Notes: generated from the sequence alone by a model not told the origin. Shown: positions 30,531 to 38,460, numbered from the stretch's first letter. The stretch: 45,523 nucleotides of DNA from Candidatus Gallacutalibacter pullicola (GCA_018712265.1 DVHF01000038.1:1-45523); one strand, 5' to 3'. Made by a program: numbers and translations.

Positions 30531-31058
30531 ATGAAAAAAACGCTCGTAATCGCCATGCTGACCCTCTGTCTCGCACTGACGGCCTGCACATCCGCTTCGT
30601 CCGGGGACAGTGAGCTCATTGGTAAAATAGATGCCCTGCAATCCTCTGTCGATACCCTTCAGACCACTCTGGAGGAAATGCAGGAATCTTCCGCGGAATC
30701 CAGCGCCCCGGCAGATCAGGAAACCTCCTCCGCTCCGGCGGAATCTGAGCCTGAACAGCCTGCCGGAACTCCGGCTGACTACCAGCAGATGATCAACCGT
30801 CTGTCTCAGGAAATCACCGATACCACCATCCCCGAGGATCGCACACAGAAAACGGAAAGCTTCTTCTCCCTCAAGGACAGGCTCGATGAGCTGAATGACG
30901 AGGTCAATCTCTATAAATCCTCCATTGAACGGCGTTTCCTGGAGGGGGATCTGGAGGATTCCTCTTACCGCACGCAGGTTTCGCAGATCAACGACATCCT
31001 TGACGAAATCTATTCTGTCCGCAATACGCTGGAAACCCGTTTCGGTCTGGACGGCTGA
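30531..31058 (+). CDS. predicted lipoprotein with coiled-coil segments
   Basis: 175 residues. Lipoprotein signal peptide with lipobox LTAC (lipidated Cys19). A first heptad-like segment (about 29-55, IGKIDALQSSVDTLQTTLEE) is followed by a Ser/Pro/Glu-rich linker (56-85), then helical, charged sequence to the end. No enzymatic motif; it looks like a structural or anchoring lipoprotein on the outer face of the membrane. AAGGAGA precedes the start. The GNAT gene follows after 14 nt, so they are likely one transcript, ended by the terminator at 31533. Confidence 0.75.
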   Translation: MKKTLVIAMLTLCLALTACTSASSGDSELIGKIDALQSSVDTLQTTLEEMQESSAESSAPADQETSSAPAESEPEQPAGTPADYQQMINRLSQEITDTTIPEDRTQKTESFFSLKDRLDELNDEVNLYKSSIERRFLEGDLEDSSYRTQVSQINDILDEIYSVRNTLETRFGLDG

Positions 31059-31072
31059 CGGGAGGATCTTTT

Positions 31073-31534
31073 ATGGCAGCTTTGAGAAGCTATCGAAGCG
31101 ATGATCTTGAGGCAATCCTCGCCCTTTTCTACGACACCATCCATTCCGTAAATCTGCGCGATTATTCCCCCGCTGAGGCGGATGCGTGGGCTCCCAAAAA
31201 TCCCGATCGCGCCCGCTGGGAGCACAATCTTTCCTCACAGGACACGCTTGTTGCCGAACAGGACGGCCAGATCGTGGGATTTGCAAACTGGGATCGCGCC
31301 GATCATTTCGACTGTCTGTATGTGCATAAGGATTTCCAGGGACAAGGGATCGCATCCCTCCTCGCCGGAGAAATCGAACACCGCGCCCGGCTCGTTACTC
31401 CCGCTATCCACGTGGAGGCATCCATCACCGCCAAGCCATTTTTTGAAAAGCGCGGCTACCTGGTGAAGCGCGCCCAGCTTGTGGAACGTTTTGGACAAAA
31501 ACTAAAAAATTTCATCATGGAAAAAAACTTTTAA
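31073..31534 (+). CDS. GNAT-family N-acetyltransferase (YafP-like)
   Basis: 153 residues. Starts LRSYRSDDLEAILALFYDTI and has VNLRDYSPAEADAWAP, typical of the YafP-type GNAT group. The acetyl-CoA loop is QGQGIASLL in LYVHKDFQGQG, and motif B is ASITAKPFFEKRGY. Substrate unknown. It is in the lipoprotein transcript; its stop codon overlaps the beginning of the terminator stem. Confidence 0.9.
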   Translation: MAALRSYRSDDLEAILALFYDTIHSVNLRDYSPAEADAWAPKNPDRARWEHNLSSQDTLVAEQDGQIVGFANWDRADHFDCLYVHKDFQGQGIASLLAGEIEHRARLVTPAIHVEASITAKPFFEKRGYLVKRAQLVERFGQKLKNFIMEKNF

Positions 31535-31579
31535 AAAGTCCGCTCCCGGCTTTGACAAGCATCCGGGAGCGGACTTTTT
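31533..31579 (+). terminator. strong terminator after the lipoprotein-GNAT unit
   Basis: Perfect 17-bp stem (31533-31549 with 31563-31579), 13-nt loop, ending in TTTTT. It begins at the GNAT stop codon. Confidence 0.92.
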
Positions 31580-31592
31580 ACACACATAAACA

Positions 31593-31625
31593 CCTACCTG
31601 CGGCGAGCGGAACACCTCATTCCGT
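31593..31625 (+). repeat. short fragment of repeat family B
   Basis: ACCTGCGGCGAGCGGAACAC and following bases match the start of the long-type family B body; the rest is missing and family A sequence follows. Confidence 0.5.
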
Positions 31626-31639
31626 CTGCGCGCTAAAAA

Positions 31640-31894
31640 AGGGGGTTTGGGGGAATCCCCAACGGGGCCCGTCCCCTTTTGTCACTTCGTGACATTTCCC
31701 CCGCACTGCGGGGGAATCTTCCCCCAACTCACGCGCGATCCGCGCGGAACATTCTTTCTCTGCCTGCAACGGATCCCCAAAAACTTTCATTTCCAACGAA
31801 CGTTGGAAATGGGATGGGTCCGGGACAAGTCCCGGCGCGGGTCCCGGGGCGCGCAGCCCCGGGCGGGGTTTGGAGCGGAGCCCCAACACACGGC
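31640..31894 (-). repeat. dispersed repeat family A, copy 3
   Basis: Begins directly after the stop codon of the DUF6171-like gene with GTGTGTTGGGGCTCCGC. It contains CCGGGACTTGTCCCGG, the CATTTCCAACG/CGTTGGAAATG stem, CCCCCGC/GCGGGGG and TGTCAC/GTGACA hairpins. The CCCCC and TGTC modules are inverted relative to copy 1. With the terminator and the family B fragment it fills the 360-nt gap 31535-31894. Confidence 0.85.
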
Positions 31895-32167
31895 TTAGGA
31901 CAGGGCCTCCCAGCGGGCCCGCACAGCCGGACACCGCTGCCGCCGCTTGGCGGCACGCACCTCGACGAAGCAGCCGCATTCGCGGCACAGGCCGTTGAGC
32001 AGGGACGGACATTCCTTGCACAGTTCCAGACGCCGCCTGTATTCCGAATCCGGAGTCTTGTCCTCCGCGGGAATCGACTCAATATACTCGTAAATGCTCC
32101 GAAAATACCCCTCCGGCGACATCTCATTCAACAGGCATCGCCGGCAGGGAATCCGATCCTGTTCCAT
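31895..32167 (-). CDS. small cysteine-rich protein, DUF6171-like
   Basis: 90 residues, with cysteine pairs CRRC (residues 8-11) and CKEC, then CRECGC, and a basic end VRAAKRRQRCP. This arrangement suggests a zinc-binding small protein; I associate it with the DUF6171 family, of unknown function. It starts 3 nt after the stop of the enzyme I gene, so it is co-transcribed with it. Its stop codon touches repeat family A. Confidence 0.7.
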   Translation of the reverse strand: MEQDRIPCRRCLLNEMSPEGYFRSIYEYIESIPAEDKTPDSEYRRRLELCKECPSLLNGLCRECGCFVEVRAAKRRQRCPAVRARWEALS

Positions 32168-32170
32168 CTG

Positions 32171-33868
32171 TCAGGGCCCCTTTCCGGTCAAATCTGTCCT
32201 GCCCGCCAGAAACTGCTCTATCAGCTGGGCCGGATTCTCCAGCGATACCGACTGGATGGTACGGCGCAGTTCCAGCACCGCGGCAGGCGCTACCGACAGT
32301 TGTTCCACGCCGATCGACAGATAAAAATTCGTCAGCGCAGGATCCGAGGCGGATTCCCCGCACACGGCCGTCCAGATCCCCGCGCTGCGCGCGTTGTCCA
32401 CTGTGAGCTTTATCATGCGCAGCACTGCGGGATGGCGCGGATTATAGATATGCGAAATATATGGATTTTTCCGGTCAGCGGCCAGAATATACTGCGTTAA
32501 ATCGTTCGTGCCGATACTGAAAAAATCAGCGTGCGGCGCAAGCAGATCACTGATAACCGCCGCCGACGGCGTCTCAATCAATACGCCGATTTCTATTTTA
32601 TCCGATACAGGGATCCCTTTGCCGGTCAGTTCCTCCCGCGCACGCTCCACCAAATGCCGCGCCAGGACTATTTCTTCCTGAGACGTGACAATCGGGAACA
32701 TGATCGCCAGCCTGCCGTATACGGACGCACGCAGCAGCGCGCGAAGCTGGGTGAGGAACAGATCCGATCTGTCAAGACTGAACCTAATCGCGCGATAACC
32801 CATCGCCGGGTTGCTTCCGGGTTCCAAATTAAAATACGGACGGACAGGTTCCTCCCCGAGATCCAGCGTGCGTACAACAACCCGGCGCGCCTCCATTCTT
32901 TCCAGCACGCTCTTATATGCCTGGAACTGCTGCTCCTCTGACGGCTCGGCACTGCTGCTCATGTACAGGTACTCTGTACGAAACAGACCGATCCCGTCGG
33001 CGCCGCTGCGCAGCACCGATTCTACGTCCGAGGGATTGCTGATATTGGCACAGACCGCAATCCGCCGCCCATCCTTCGTCACAGACGGACCCTTGCGAAA
33101 CTGCCGGCTCTCTTTCCGGCGCGCTCTGGTTTCCTGAAGTCTCTGCCAATACTCCGCACAGGTCGCCTCGTCCGGCTGGAGAATTACTTCTCCGGTAAAA
33201 CCGTCCACAATCACGTCACAGCCGTTTTCGATCTGTAAAAAATCATCTCCCAAACCGACCACTGCCGGGATTTCCGCATCGCGGAGCAGGATGGACGCAT
33301 GGGCGTCCCGCGTGCCTGTACGCGAAAGGAATGCAAGCGTATGCCTGCGATCCGCCTGCACAACGTGGCTCGGCATCAGATCCGACACGGCGATCACTGC
33401 GCCGGATTGAAGCGGACGAAGCGCCGCATTGAGCGAGGGATCCAGACAATACAGCAGATGATTGGACACATCCACCACATCGGTACAGCGCGCGCGCATA
33501 TAGGCGTCGTCAAGCTTGGAAAACAGATCATAAAACTTCTTTGCCGCAAGGGAAACGGCATATTCCGCGTTGGTGCGGTGATCTGTAATCTCTGCCCTGA
33601 TCTCCCCCAGATATTCCTCGTCCTGAAGCATGGCGATATGTATCTGAAAAATCATCGAGTTCTTTTCCGCCACCAGCTGGAGGGAACGGCGGTAGAAATC
33701 CTCCAGTTGTTCCTTCGCCCTACGGCAGGCTTCATCCAGACGGGAAAGCTCGGCCTGCGGATCCGCCGCCTCGTAGTGCGGGATCTTTTCCGCAAACCCC
33801 AATTCCTGGCGCGATACGGAACCGATTGCAATTCCTCCCGAAGCCGGTATTCCTTGTAAGACCTTCAT
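32171..33868 (-). CDS. ptsI: PTS enzyme I (phosphoenolpyruvate-protein phosphotransferase)
   Basis: 565 residues, usual length. It transfers phosphate from PEP to HPr at the head of the sugar phosphotransferase system. The phospho-accepting His190 is present, but in GTRDAHASILLRD rather than the usual GGRTSH motif; the PEP-binding signature DFFSIGTNDLTQYILAADR and the catalytic Cys503 in CGESASDP are intact. GGGGGG precedes the start at 33868; the longer frame to 34165 is translated repeat. No HPr gene is nearby. A promoter at 34229-34257 would give a leader of about 350 nt made of repeat B. Confidence 0.92.
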   Translation of the reverse strand: MKVLQGIPASGGIAIGSVSRQELGFAEKIPHYEAADPQAELSRLDEACRRAKEQLEDFYRRSLQLVAEKNSMIFQIHIAMLQDEEYLGEIRAEITDHRTNAEYAVSLAAKKFYDLFSKLDDAYMRARCTDVVDVSNHLLYCLDPSLNAALRPLQSGAVIAVSDLMPSHVVQADRRHTLAFLSRTGTRDAHASILLRDAEIPAVVGLGDDFLQIENGCDVIVDGFTGEVILQPDEATCAEYWQRLQETRARRKESRQFRKGPSVTKDGRRIAVCANISNPSDVESVLRSGADGIGLFRTEYLYMSSSAEPSEEQQFQAYKSVLERMEARRVVVRTLDLGEEPVRPYFNLEPGSNPAMGYRAIRFSLDRSDLFLTQLRALLRASVYGRLAIMFPIVTSQEEIVLARHLVERAREELTGKGIPVSDKIEIGVLIETPSAAVISDLLAPHADFFSIGTNDLTQYILAADRKNPYISHIYNPRHPAVLRMIKLTVDNARSAGIWTAVCGESASDPALTNFYLSIGVEQLSVAPAAVLELRRTIQSVSLENPAQLIEQFLAGRTDLTGKGP

Positions 33869-33924
33869 CCTTTTCCCCCCGCCCGTTATAAACGAATAGT
33901 GAATAGTGAAAAGTGAATAGTTGA

Positions 33925-34215
33925 CCTGCGGCCGGCAGATCGCGCACGCGTCGGGCCTGTGCGCGGCTGAGTGCGCGATTGGGCTGTCAGGCCTGCGCTG
34001 CGGCCTGCCTGTGACAATACTGCATCTCCGACCAGCCCGCCGCCGCGACACAGTACCGATACAAAACGGCATTTCAGCGACCGGAGGGAGCGATCCGCGG
34101 TTTATGTCCAGGTTTAACCTGGCGCGGTTTATGTCCAAGTTTAACCTGGCGCGGTTTATGTCCAAGTTTAACCTGGCGCGGTTTACGTGCAGGCTTAGTC
34201 TGGCCCGCGTTTATG
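33925..34215 (+). repeat. dispersed repeat family B, long-type copy ending in a 27-bp tandem array
   Basis: Body from CTGCGGCCGGCAGATCGCG, with GACCGGAGGGAGCGATCC near the end. From 34097 the end motif is repeated four times at exact 27-bp steps (GCGG at 34097, 34124, 34151, 34178). The palindrome arms are CAGGTT/AACCTG in unit 1, CAAGTT/AACCTG in units 2-3 (one mismatch) and CAGGCT/AGTCTG in unit 4. With AT-rich flanks it fills the gap between ptsI and spoIIE. Confidence 0.88.
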
Positions 34216-34228
34216 GTGCACTATAGAT

Positions 34229-34257
34229 ATTATACCACACTATATGAGATCACTCAA
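34229..34257 (-). promoter_or_regulatory. promoter candidate for ptsI at the edge of repeat B
   Basis: TTGAGT (34252-34257), 17-nt spacer, TATAAT (34229-34234) on the minus strand. Transcription would begin near 34222 and run through the whole repeat array before reaching ptsI. Confidence 0.6.
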
Positions 34258-34323
34258 ATATAATTTGTGTAAATCTCCTGATAAATTAGGAATTTTATGC
34301 CCTTATTCCGATCTTTTTCCGTT

Positions 34324-36678
34324 TTATCCGGGATACTCCATCTCCGGAACCGTCACCCGCACAACGAGGGCCGTCACATCATCGTCATGCCCGTCGTCGC
34401 GTCGGGCGATCGCCTGCGCGACTATCTCCTCCGCCAGCTCCTGCGGCACCGTGCCTTTCCAGCCCTCGACCTCACGGCAGAGCCATTCGTCCCCGCACGC
34501 CACAGCGCCGTCCGACACCAGAACGACCAGATCGTTTTCTCCAAGCGTCAGGTTTTCCCGCGCAAATCCCGCGTCGTTGAGGATCCCGACCGGGAGCGAC
34601 GGCATATCGACCCGGATCAGCTTCCCGTCACGGCGGACAAATGTGACCGGCGCGCCCGCCTTGAGGAATTCCGTTTTTCCGCTGAACAGATCGACAACCG
34701 CCATATCAACAGTCGAAAGCGATTCCTCTCCGGATTTTGCCATCAATGCGGAATTGACGATTTTCAGGGCGCAGTCGAAACCGATCCCGGCCTTGAGCAG
34801 CATGGACAGGATCCCGGATGTCATCGCACCGTCTACGGCGGCACGGCCCCCTGTGCCCATTCCGTCACTGATCAGGGCAATCTGTCTGCCGCTGCCGTCC
34901 GGGAAAAACTCATAGCTGTCCCCGCACAGCTTGCCGTTTCCGCAGACGTGCTGGGCGGCTCCTGCCAGCGCGCGGAAGGTGGGGCGCTCCGTCATCTGCA
35001 TCCGGCATTTTCCGCTTGCCACACTGACGCACGGCGCTTCAAATTCACGTCCGCACGCGTTGGAAATCTGTTTGGTGATTGCCGCCTTGTTCAGCCGCGC
35101 CCTTTCCACCTGCGCGGCTTCGATCTCCACGTTCATGCGTCCGAATTTGTCCACCCGGCAGCTGACGTCTATCGCGATGATCCCCGCGTCCCGGAGAATC
35201 TCTCCGATCTTCTGTGCGCTGGCAAAGTCGAACCGCTCGAACAGCTCCAATTCCTGCCCCATATTTTCCAGCAGCTCCGCCGTCACGCCGAATTGTCCTG
35301 CCACCACCGAGCGGATCTGGGCGATCCGCCGCTCGGCCGCTTCCCGCGTGAGGAACTCCGCATACCGGCGGTTGATCCCTTCCACCAGGAAGCCTATCCT
35401 CGCGCACCGCTCCGAAAAGCGATCCGGAAAATCCTCCTTGCTGATACTGCCGTGCCGCCGCAGCGGCTCCGTCATATTATTGAACACCTCGATGCTGTCG
35501 TCGTAATTTTTCTCCCAGCAGTACATTTTGAGTCCGCACCGGGCGCAGGTTTCGTCAACGGTACGGCGGTAGACTGTATTCAAATCGGGGGCGCTGATTT
35601 CGGAAAGCTTTTTCGAGACAGCCTCCACGGACTCCGACACATTCCCCAGCGCCTTCGCCGCGTAATCCAGCTTCATGATGACGCTCCGGCGCAATCCGTC
35701 CGCACGCGTCAGATCCGACGGCTGCACAAAAATCCCGCTGACACGATCCCCGCCGCGCGACGGGATCAGCATGAACGCTACCGTGGCGAACGCCACCTCA
35801 TACAGCCCGGCGATGATGGCCTCCTGACTGCCGATTTGCAGAGAAGCGATCCCATTTGCCAGAATAAACGCGACAGATGCGGCAAGCTTGCCAAGCGGCG
35901 AAAACAGTCCGGCCATCAGTCCGCCGAGCGCATAAGCGCCCGAAAGATAGCTCACGCCAGCGGTTGACAGACTCAGCGATACTCCCGCGGCAATCCCGGC
36001 GATCGCCCCGCCGGATGCTCCGCCGTACCGGGACGCCAGCAGGATCATGATCACCGCAAGGATCCTCCCGATAGAAACGCCGCCGATCTCCATCGGGGAC
36101 AGCGACGTTACCAGCAGTCCTATGCTCATCGTGACGCAGGCAATTTCCTGACTTTTCAGCGCGTACAGGCCATTCTTCCGAAAAACGAGTTCCGCTGTCC
36201 GCGCCAGGAAATACGCTCCGCCGCCCGCCAGCAGCGCCTCTGCAAGGTACATAGCCACTCCGCCGAACGGGCTTCCGTTGACCAGCGAAAGCGCGGCCCC
36301 CGTCGCCGCTAAGGGGGCGAACGCTACAAACGGTGCAAACAATGGGTGGCGTTTGACCTTTACCAGATCGCTGAGCGTCCACCGAATCGCCCCGGCCGCC
36401 AGCAGTGCCGCCACGTACCGCACAGGTATCTGCGCCTCCGAGGGGATCAAATATCCCAGAAGCGCGCCCAACAGCGTCGCGAACACGTTATGATACGGAG
36501 AAGCCGCCACCGCCGCCACACCAAACGGCGCATAATGGCCGAACACCATCCCGCGGGAACTGATCAGTCCCACCGCAAAATAAACGGCCTGCATGATCAG
36601 CTTTTTTGTTCCTGGGGAAAAGATGATCTCCCCCAAATTCATCCGCGCCGATTCCAGCGCCCTCGTTTTTACCGACAT
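34324..36678 (-). CDS. spoIIE: stage II sporulation protein E
   Basis: 784 residues. The N-terminal third is a membrane region with about ten helices, the middle an FtsZ-interacting linker (VKTRALESARM start; conserved TVDETCARCGLKMYCWE), and the C-terminal about 200 residues a PP2C-type serine phosphatase with metal aspartates in GDSYEFF, LISDGMGTG and GHDDDVTALVV. SpoIIE localises to the polar septum and dephosphorylates SpoIIAA, releasing sigma-F in the forespore. Its presence marks the organism as spore-forming. Monocistronic; see the unusual promoter upstream. Confidence 0.96.
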   Translation of the reverse strand: MSVKTRALESARMNLGEIIFSPGTKKLIMQAVYFAVGLISSRGMVFGHYAPFGVAAVAASPYHNVFATLLGALLGYLIPSEAQIPVRYVAALLAAGAIRWTLSDLVKVKRHPLFAPFVAFAPLAATGAALSLVNGSPFGGVAMYLAEALLAGGGAYFLARTAELVFRKNGLYALKSQEIACVTMSIGLLVTSLSPMEIGGVSIGRILAVIMILLASRYGGASGGAIAGIAAGVSLSLSTAGVSYLSGAYALGGLMAGLFSPLGKLAASVAFILANGIASLQIGSQEAIIAGLYEVAFATVAFMLIPSRGGDRVSGIFVQPSDLTRADGLRRSVIMKLDYAAKALGNVSESVEAVSKKLSEISAPDLNTVYRRTVDETCARCGLKMYCWEKNYDDSIEVFNNMTEPLRRHGSISKEDFPDRFSERCARIGFLVEGINRRYAEFLTREAAERRIAQIRSVVAGQFGVTAELLENMGQELELFERFDFASAQKIGEILRDAGIIAIDVSCRVDKFGRMNVEIEAAQVERARLNKAAITKQISNACGREFEAPCVSVASGKCRMQMTERPTFRALAGAAQHVCGNGKLCGDSYEFFPDGSGRQIALISDGMGTGGRAAVDGAMTSGILSMLLKAGIGFDCALKIVNSALMAKSGEESLSTVDMAVVDLFSGKTEFLKAGAPVTFVRRDGKLIRVDMPSLPVGILNDAGFARENLTLGENDLVVLVSDGAVACGDEWLCREVEGWKGTVPQELAEEIVAQAIARRDDGHDDDVTALVVRVTVPEMEYPG

Positions 36679-36751
36679 TACTATGCACCATCCTGTTCTT
36701 TAATTCATACCGGCAAATACCCGCGCCGCATTTCCCGATGTATGTCCCCGT

Positions 36752-36773
36752 AAAATTACATCTCTGTAATTTT
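36752..36773 (-). promoter_or_regulatory. leader hairpin of spoIIE
   Basis: Perfect 9-bp stem AAAATTACA/TGTAATTTT with a tetraloop, within a longer imperfect TATGT/ACATA stem, just after the presumed transcription start. Confidence 0.45.
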
Positions 36774-36785
36774 TATACATATAGT

Positions 36786-36818
36786 ATTATATCCCGTTGT
36801 CCGATCCTGTTCTGTCAT
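36786..36818 (-). promoter_or_regulatory. spoIIE promoter with 21-bp spacer
   Basis: ATGACA (36813-36818) and TATAAT (36786-36791) on the minus strand are separated by 21 nt. That is the unusual spacing known for the Spo0A-activated sigma-A promoters spoIIG and spoIIE of Bacillus subtilis. Within and near the spacer, plus-strand TTGTCCGAT (36797-36805) and TGTCATA resemble the 0A box TGTCGAA. Spo0A control is inference. Confidence 0.55.
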
Positions 36819-36865
36819 AACGCGCCGTTTTATTTTAGCGGGAAATGGCGGGCAAAGAAAAAATC

Positions 36866-37006
36866 ACGCCTACGGCGGATAGAACGCGCACGCGTCGTAC
36901 CTCCGCCCGGCTTGATGATCGATTGGCCTTTTATGCCCGCGTTGCAGTCTGGCGGCTGACATTATGCTGCACCTGCGGTCGGCAGAACGCAGACCCTTAG
37001 CCTTGC
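36866..37006 (+). repeat. dispersed repeat family B, degraded copy upstream of trpS
   Basis: Starts CTACGGCGGATAGAACGCG and keeps GTCGTACCTCCGCCCGGCTT and CCCGCGTTGCAG. After CTGACATTATGCTGC a second body start CTGCGGTCGGCAGAACGC leads to a decayed end motif CCTTAGCCTTG. The trpS -35 box follows directly. Confidence 0.75.
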
Positions 37007-37035
37007 TTGACAAACCGGGAAATCTGTCATAGAAT
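37007..37035 (+). promoter_or_regulatory. strong promoter of trpS
   Basis: Perfect TTGACA (37007-37012), 17-nt spacer, TAGAAT (37030-37035). It predicts a leader of about 280 nt before the trpS start. Confidence 0.75.
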
Positions 37036-37054
37036 GGAACAGTAAATTGTACCA

Positions 37055-37168
37055 ACGTCCCGTTTGGGACGGTGCAGGGAATTTTCCTGTTCTGGAACCT
37101 GTTTTCCTGCACGGCTTTCCTATTTTCTGCAACTATTTCCCGGACTCTGCTCGGATCCGCGGTTTTTT
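37055..37168 (+). other. structured trpS leader segment
   Basis: Hairpin CGTCCC/GGGACG (37056-37071), a GTGCAGG/CCTGCAC long-range stem, and a CGGA/TCCG stem followed by TTTTTT at 37163-37168 that could be a weak terminator. No T-box consensus found. A family B end motif (CAGGCT-C-AGCCTG) lies downstream at about 37265. Confidence 0.4.
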
Positions 37169-37221
37169 GAAAAAATTGCGTAAAACTTTTAATATTGCGC
37201 GGCGGCGTGATAACTCAAACG

Positions 37222-37284
37222 CCGTTCCCGCGAAGCGTCAGCGGAGCGCGGCGCGATCTGCGTGCAGGCTCAGCCTGCCCCGGC
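37222..37284 (+). repeat. short family B end motif before trpS
   Basis: GCGATCTGCGTGCAGGCTCA and the matching AGCCTG arm end in a full palindrome with central C. It lies 40 nt before the trpS ribosome binding site. Confidence 0.65.
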
Positions 37285-37323
37285 CTGCTTTGCTTTATCT
37301 TAAAACACTTTGGAGGAATTTTC

Positions 37324-38325
37324 ATGGAAACAGCAGAACGTAAAAAAATTATTTTCAGTGCTATCCAGCCCAGCGGTACCATCACTCTGGGGAATTATCT
37401 CGGCGCGTGGAAAAACTGCGCCGCCTTGCAGGACGAATACAACTGCATCTATGCTCTGGCGGATCTGCACGCCATTACGGTGCGTCAGGAGCCCGCGAAA
37501 TTCCGGCATAATACATTGGAAGCCTACGCTCTGCTGATGGCCTGCGGCATCGATGTGGAGAAAAGCATCTTCTTTATTCAGAGCCAGGTGCACACCCACG
37601 CCGAGCTGGCATGGATTCTCAACTGCTACACCCAGTTCGGCGAGCTTTCCCGCATGACGCAGTTCAAGGATAAATCCGCCAAGCATCCGGAAAACATCAA
37701 CGCCGGACTGTTCACCTATCCCAGCCTGATGGCCGCCGATATTCTGCTGTATCAGGCGGAGCTTGTCCCGGTTGGCGCGGATCAGAAGCAGCACCTTGAG
37801 CTTGCCCGCAATATTGCGGAACGCTTCAACGGCGTTTACAGCCCCACCTTTACCGTACCGGACGGATACATTCCCAAGACGAACGCGCGCATTATGTCGC
37901 TTCAGGATCCTACCCGCAAGATGAGCAAGTCCGACGAGAATGCCAACGCCTATATCGCGATGCTCGATAAGCCCGATGACATCATGCGCAAATTCAAGCG
38001 CGCTGTAACGGACAGCGAAGCCTGTGTGCGCTACGCCGAGGGCAAGGACGGTGTCAACAACCTGATGGGCATCTATTCCGGTGTGACCGGCAAATCCTTC
38101 GACGAGATCGAAAAGGAATTTGAAGGCAAGGGGTACGGCGATTTCAAAACGGCTGTCGGCGAGGCCGTTGTGGAGCATCTCCGCCCGATCCAGGAGCGTT
38201 ATGAACAGCTTTCCAAGGATAAAGCTTATCTTGAAAGATGCTATCGTGAGAACGCAGAAAAAGCTCTTGCCATCTCCCAGCGCACGCTGCGCAAGGTCAT
38301 GAAAAAAATAGGCTTTGTCCAGTAA
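37324..38325 (+). CDS. trpS: tryptophanyl-tRNA synthetase
   Basis: 333 residues, standard length. Class I synthetase: the HIGH-like motif is in QPSGTITLGNYLGA, the tryptophan pocket in VGADQKQHLELARNIAERF, and KMSKS is at 199-203. GGAGGAATTTTC supports the ATG at 37324; the frame is open upstream to 37195 through repeat DNA, but family proteins begin here. Expressed from its own strong promoter through a long structured leader. Confidence 0.97.
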   Translation: METAERKKIIFSAIQPSGTITLGNYLGAWKNCAALQDEYNCIYALADLHAITVRQEPAKFRHNTLEAYALLMACGIDVEKSIFFIQSQVHTHAELAWILNCYTQFGELSRMTQFKDKSAKHPENINAGLFTYPSLMAADILLYQAELVPVGADQKQHLELARNIAERFNGVYSPTFTVPDGYIPKTNARIMSLQDPTRKMSKSDENANAYIAMLDKPDDIMRKFKRAVTDSEACVRYAEGKDGVNNLMGIYSGVTGKSFDEIEKEFEGKGYGDFKTAVGEAVVEHLRPIQERYEQLSKDKAYLERCYRENAEKALAISQRTLRKVMKKIGFVQ

Positions 38326-38350
38326 TGTGACAAAGCCGGCATAGATTTCC

Positions 38351-38388
38351 AAACTGGCTGTAATCATAATATTACAGCCGGTTTTTTT
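38351..38388 (+). terminator. terminator of trpS
   Basis: 13-bp stem AACTGGCTGTAAT/ATTACAGCCGGTT (one G-T pair), then a T run. Confidence 0.88.
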
Positions 38389-38406
38389 GTTGCCTTTAGG
38401 CTTAAC

Positions 38407-38451
38407 AAAATGAGGAGATTGGATTCTTTGAGATCCAACCTCCTCATTTTT
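38407..38451. terminator. second terminator-like hairpin between trpS and rubrerythrin
   Basis: Stem AAAATGAGGAG-TTGGAT with ATCCAA-CTCCTCATTTT; T-rich on both sides, so it may work in either direction as a backup terminator for the convergent genes. Confidence 0.6.
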
Positions 38452-38460
38452 CCGATATAC

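Noticed and set aside
33869-34165. N-terminal extension of enzyme I with DINRARLNL repeats
   Set aside because: It is the translated 27-bp tandem array; enzyme I proteins start at MKVLQGIPAS, where a G-rich ribosome binding site is present.
34097-34204. CRISPR-like array
   Set aside because: The 27-bp units follow each other without spacers, contain the family B end motif and have no cas genes nearby.
34297-35967. 556-codon plus-strand open frame
   Set aside because: Antisense shadow of spoIIE.
37020-37200. T-box riboswitch upstream of trpS
   Set aside because: CGTCCC/GGGACG resembles a T-box terminator, but it comes first, is not followed by T, and the AGGGTGG-ACCGCG core is missing.
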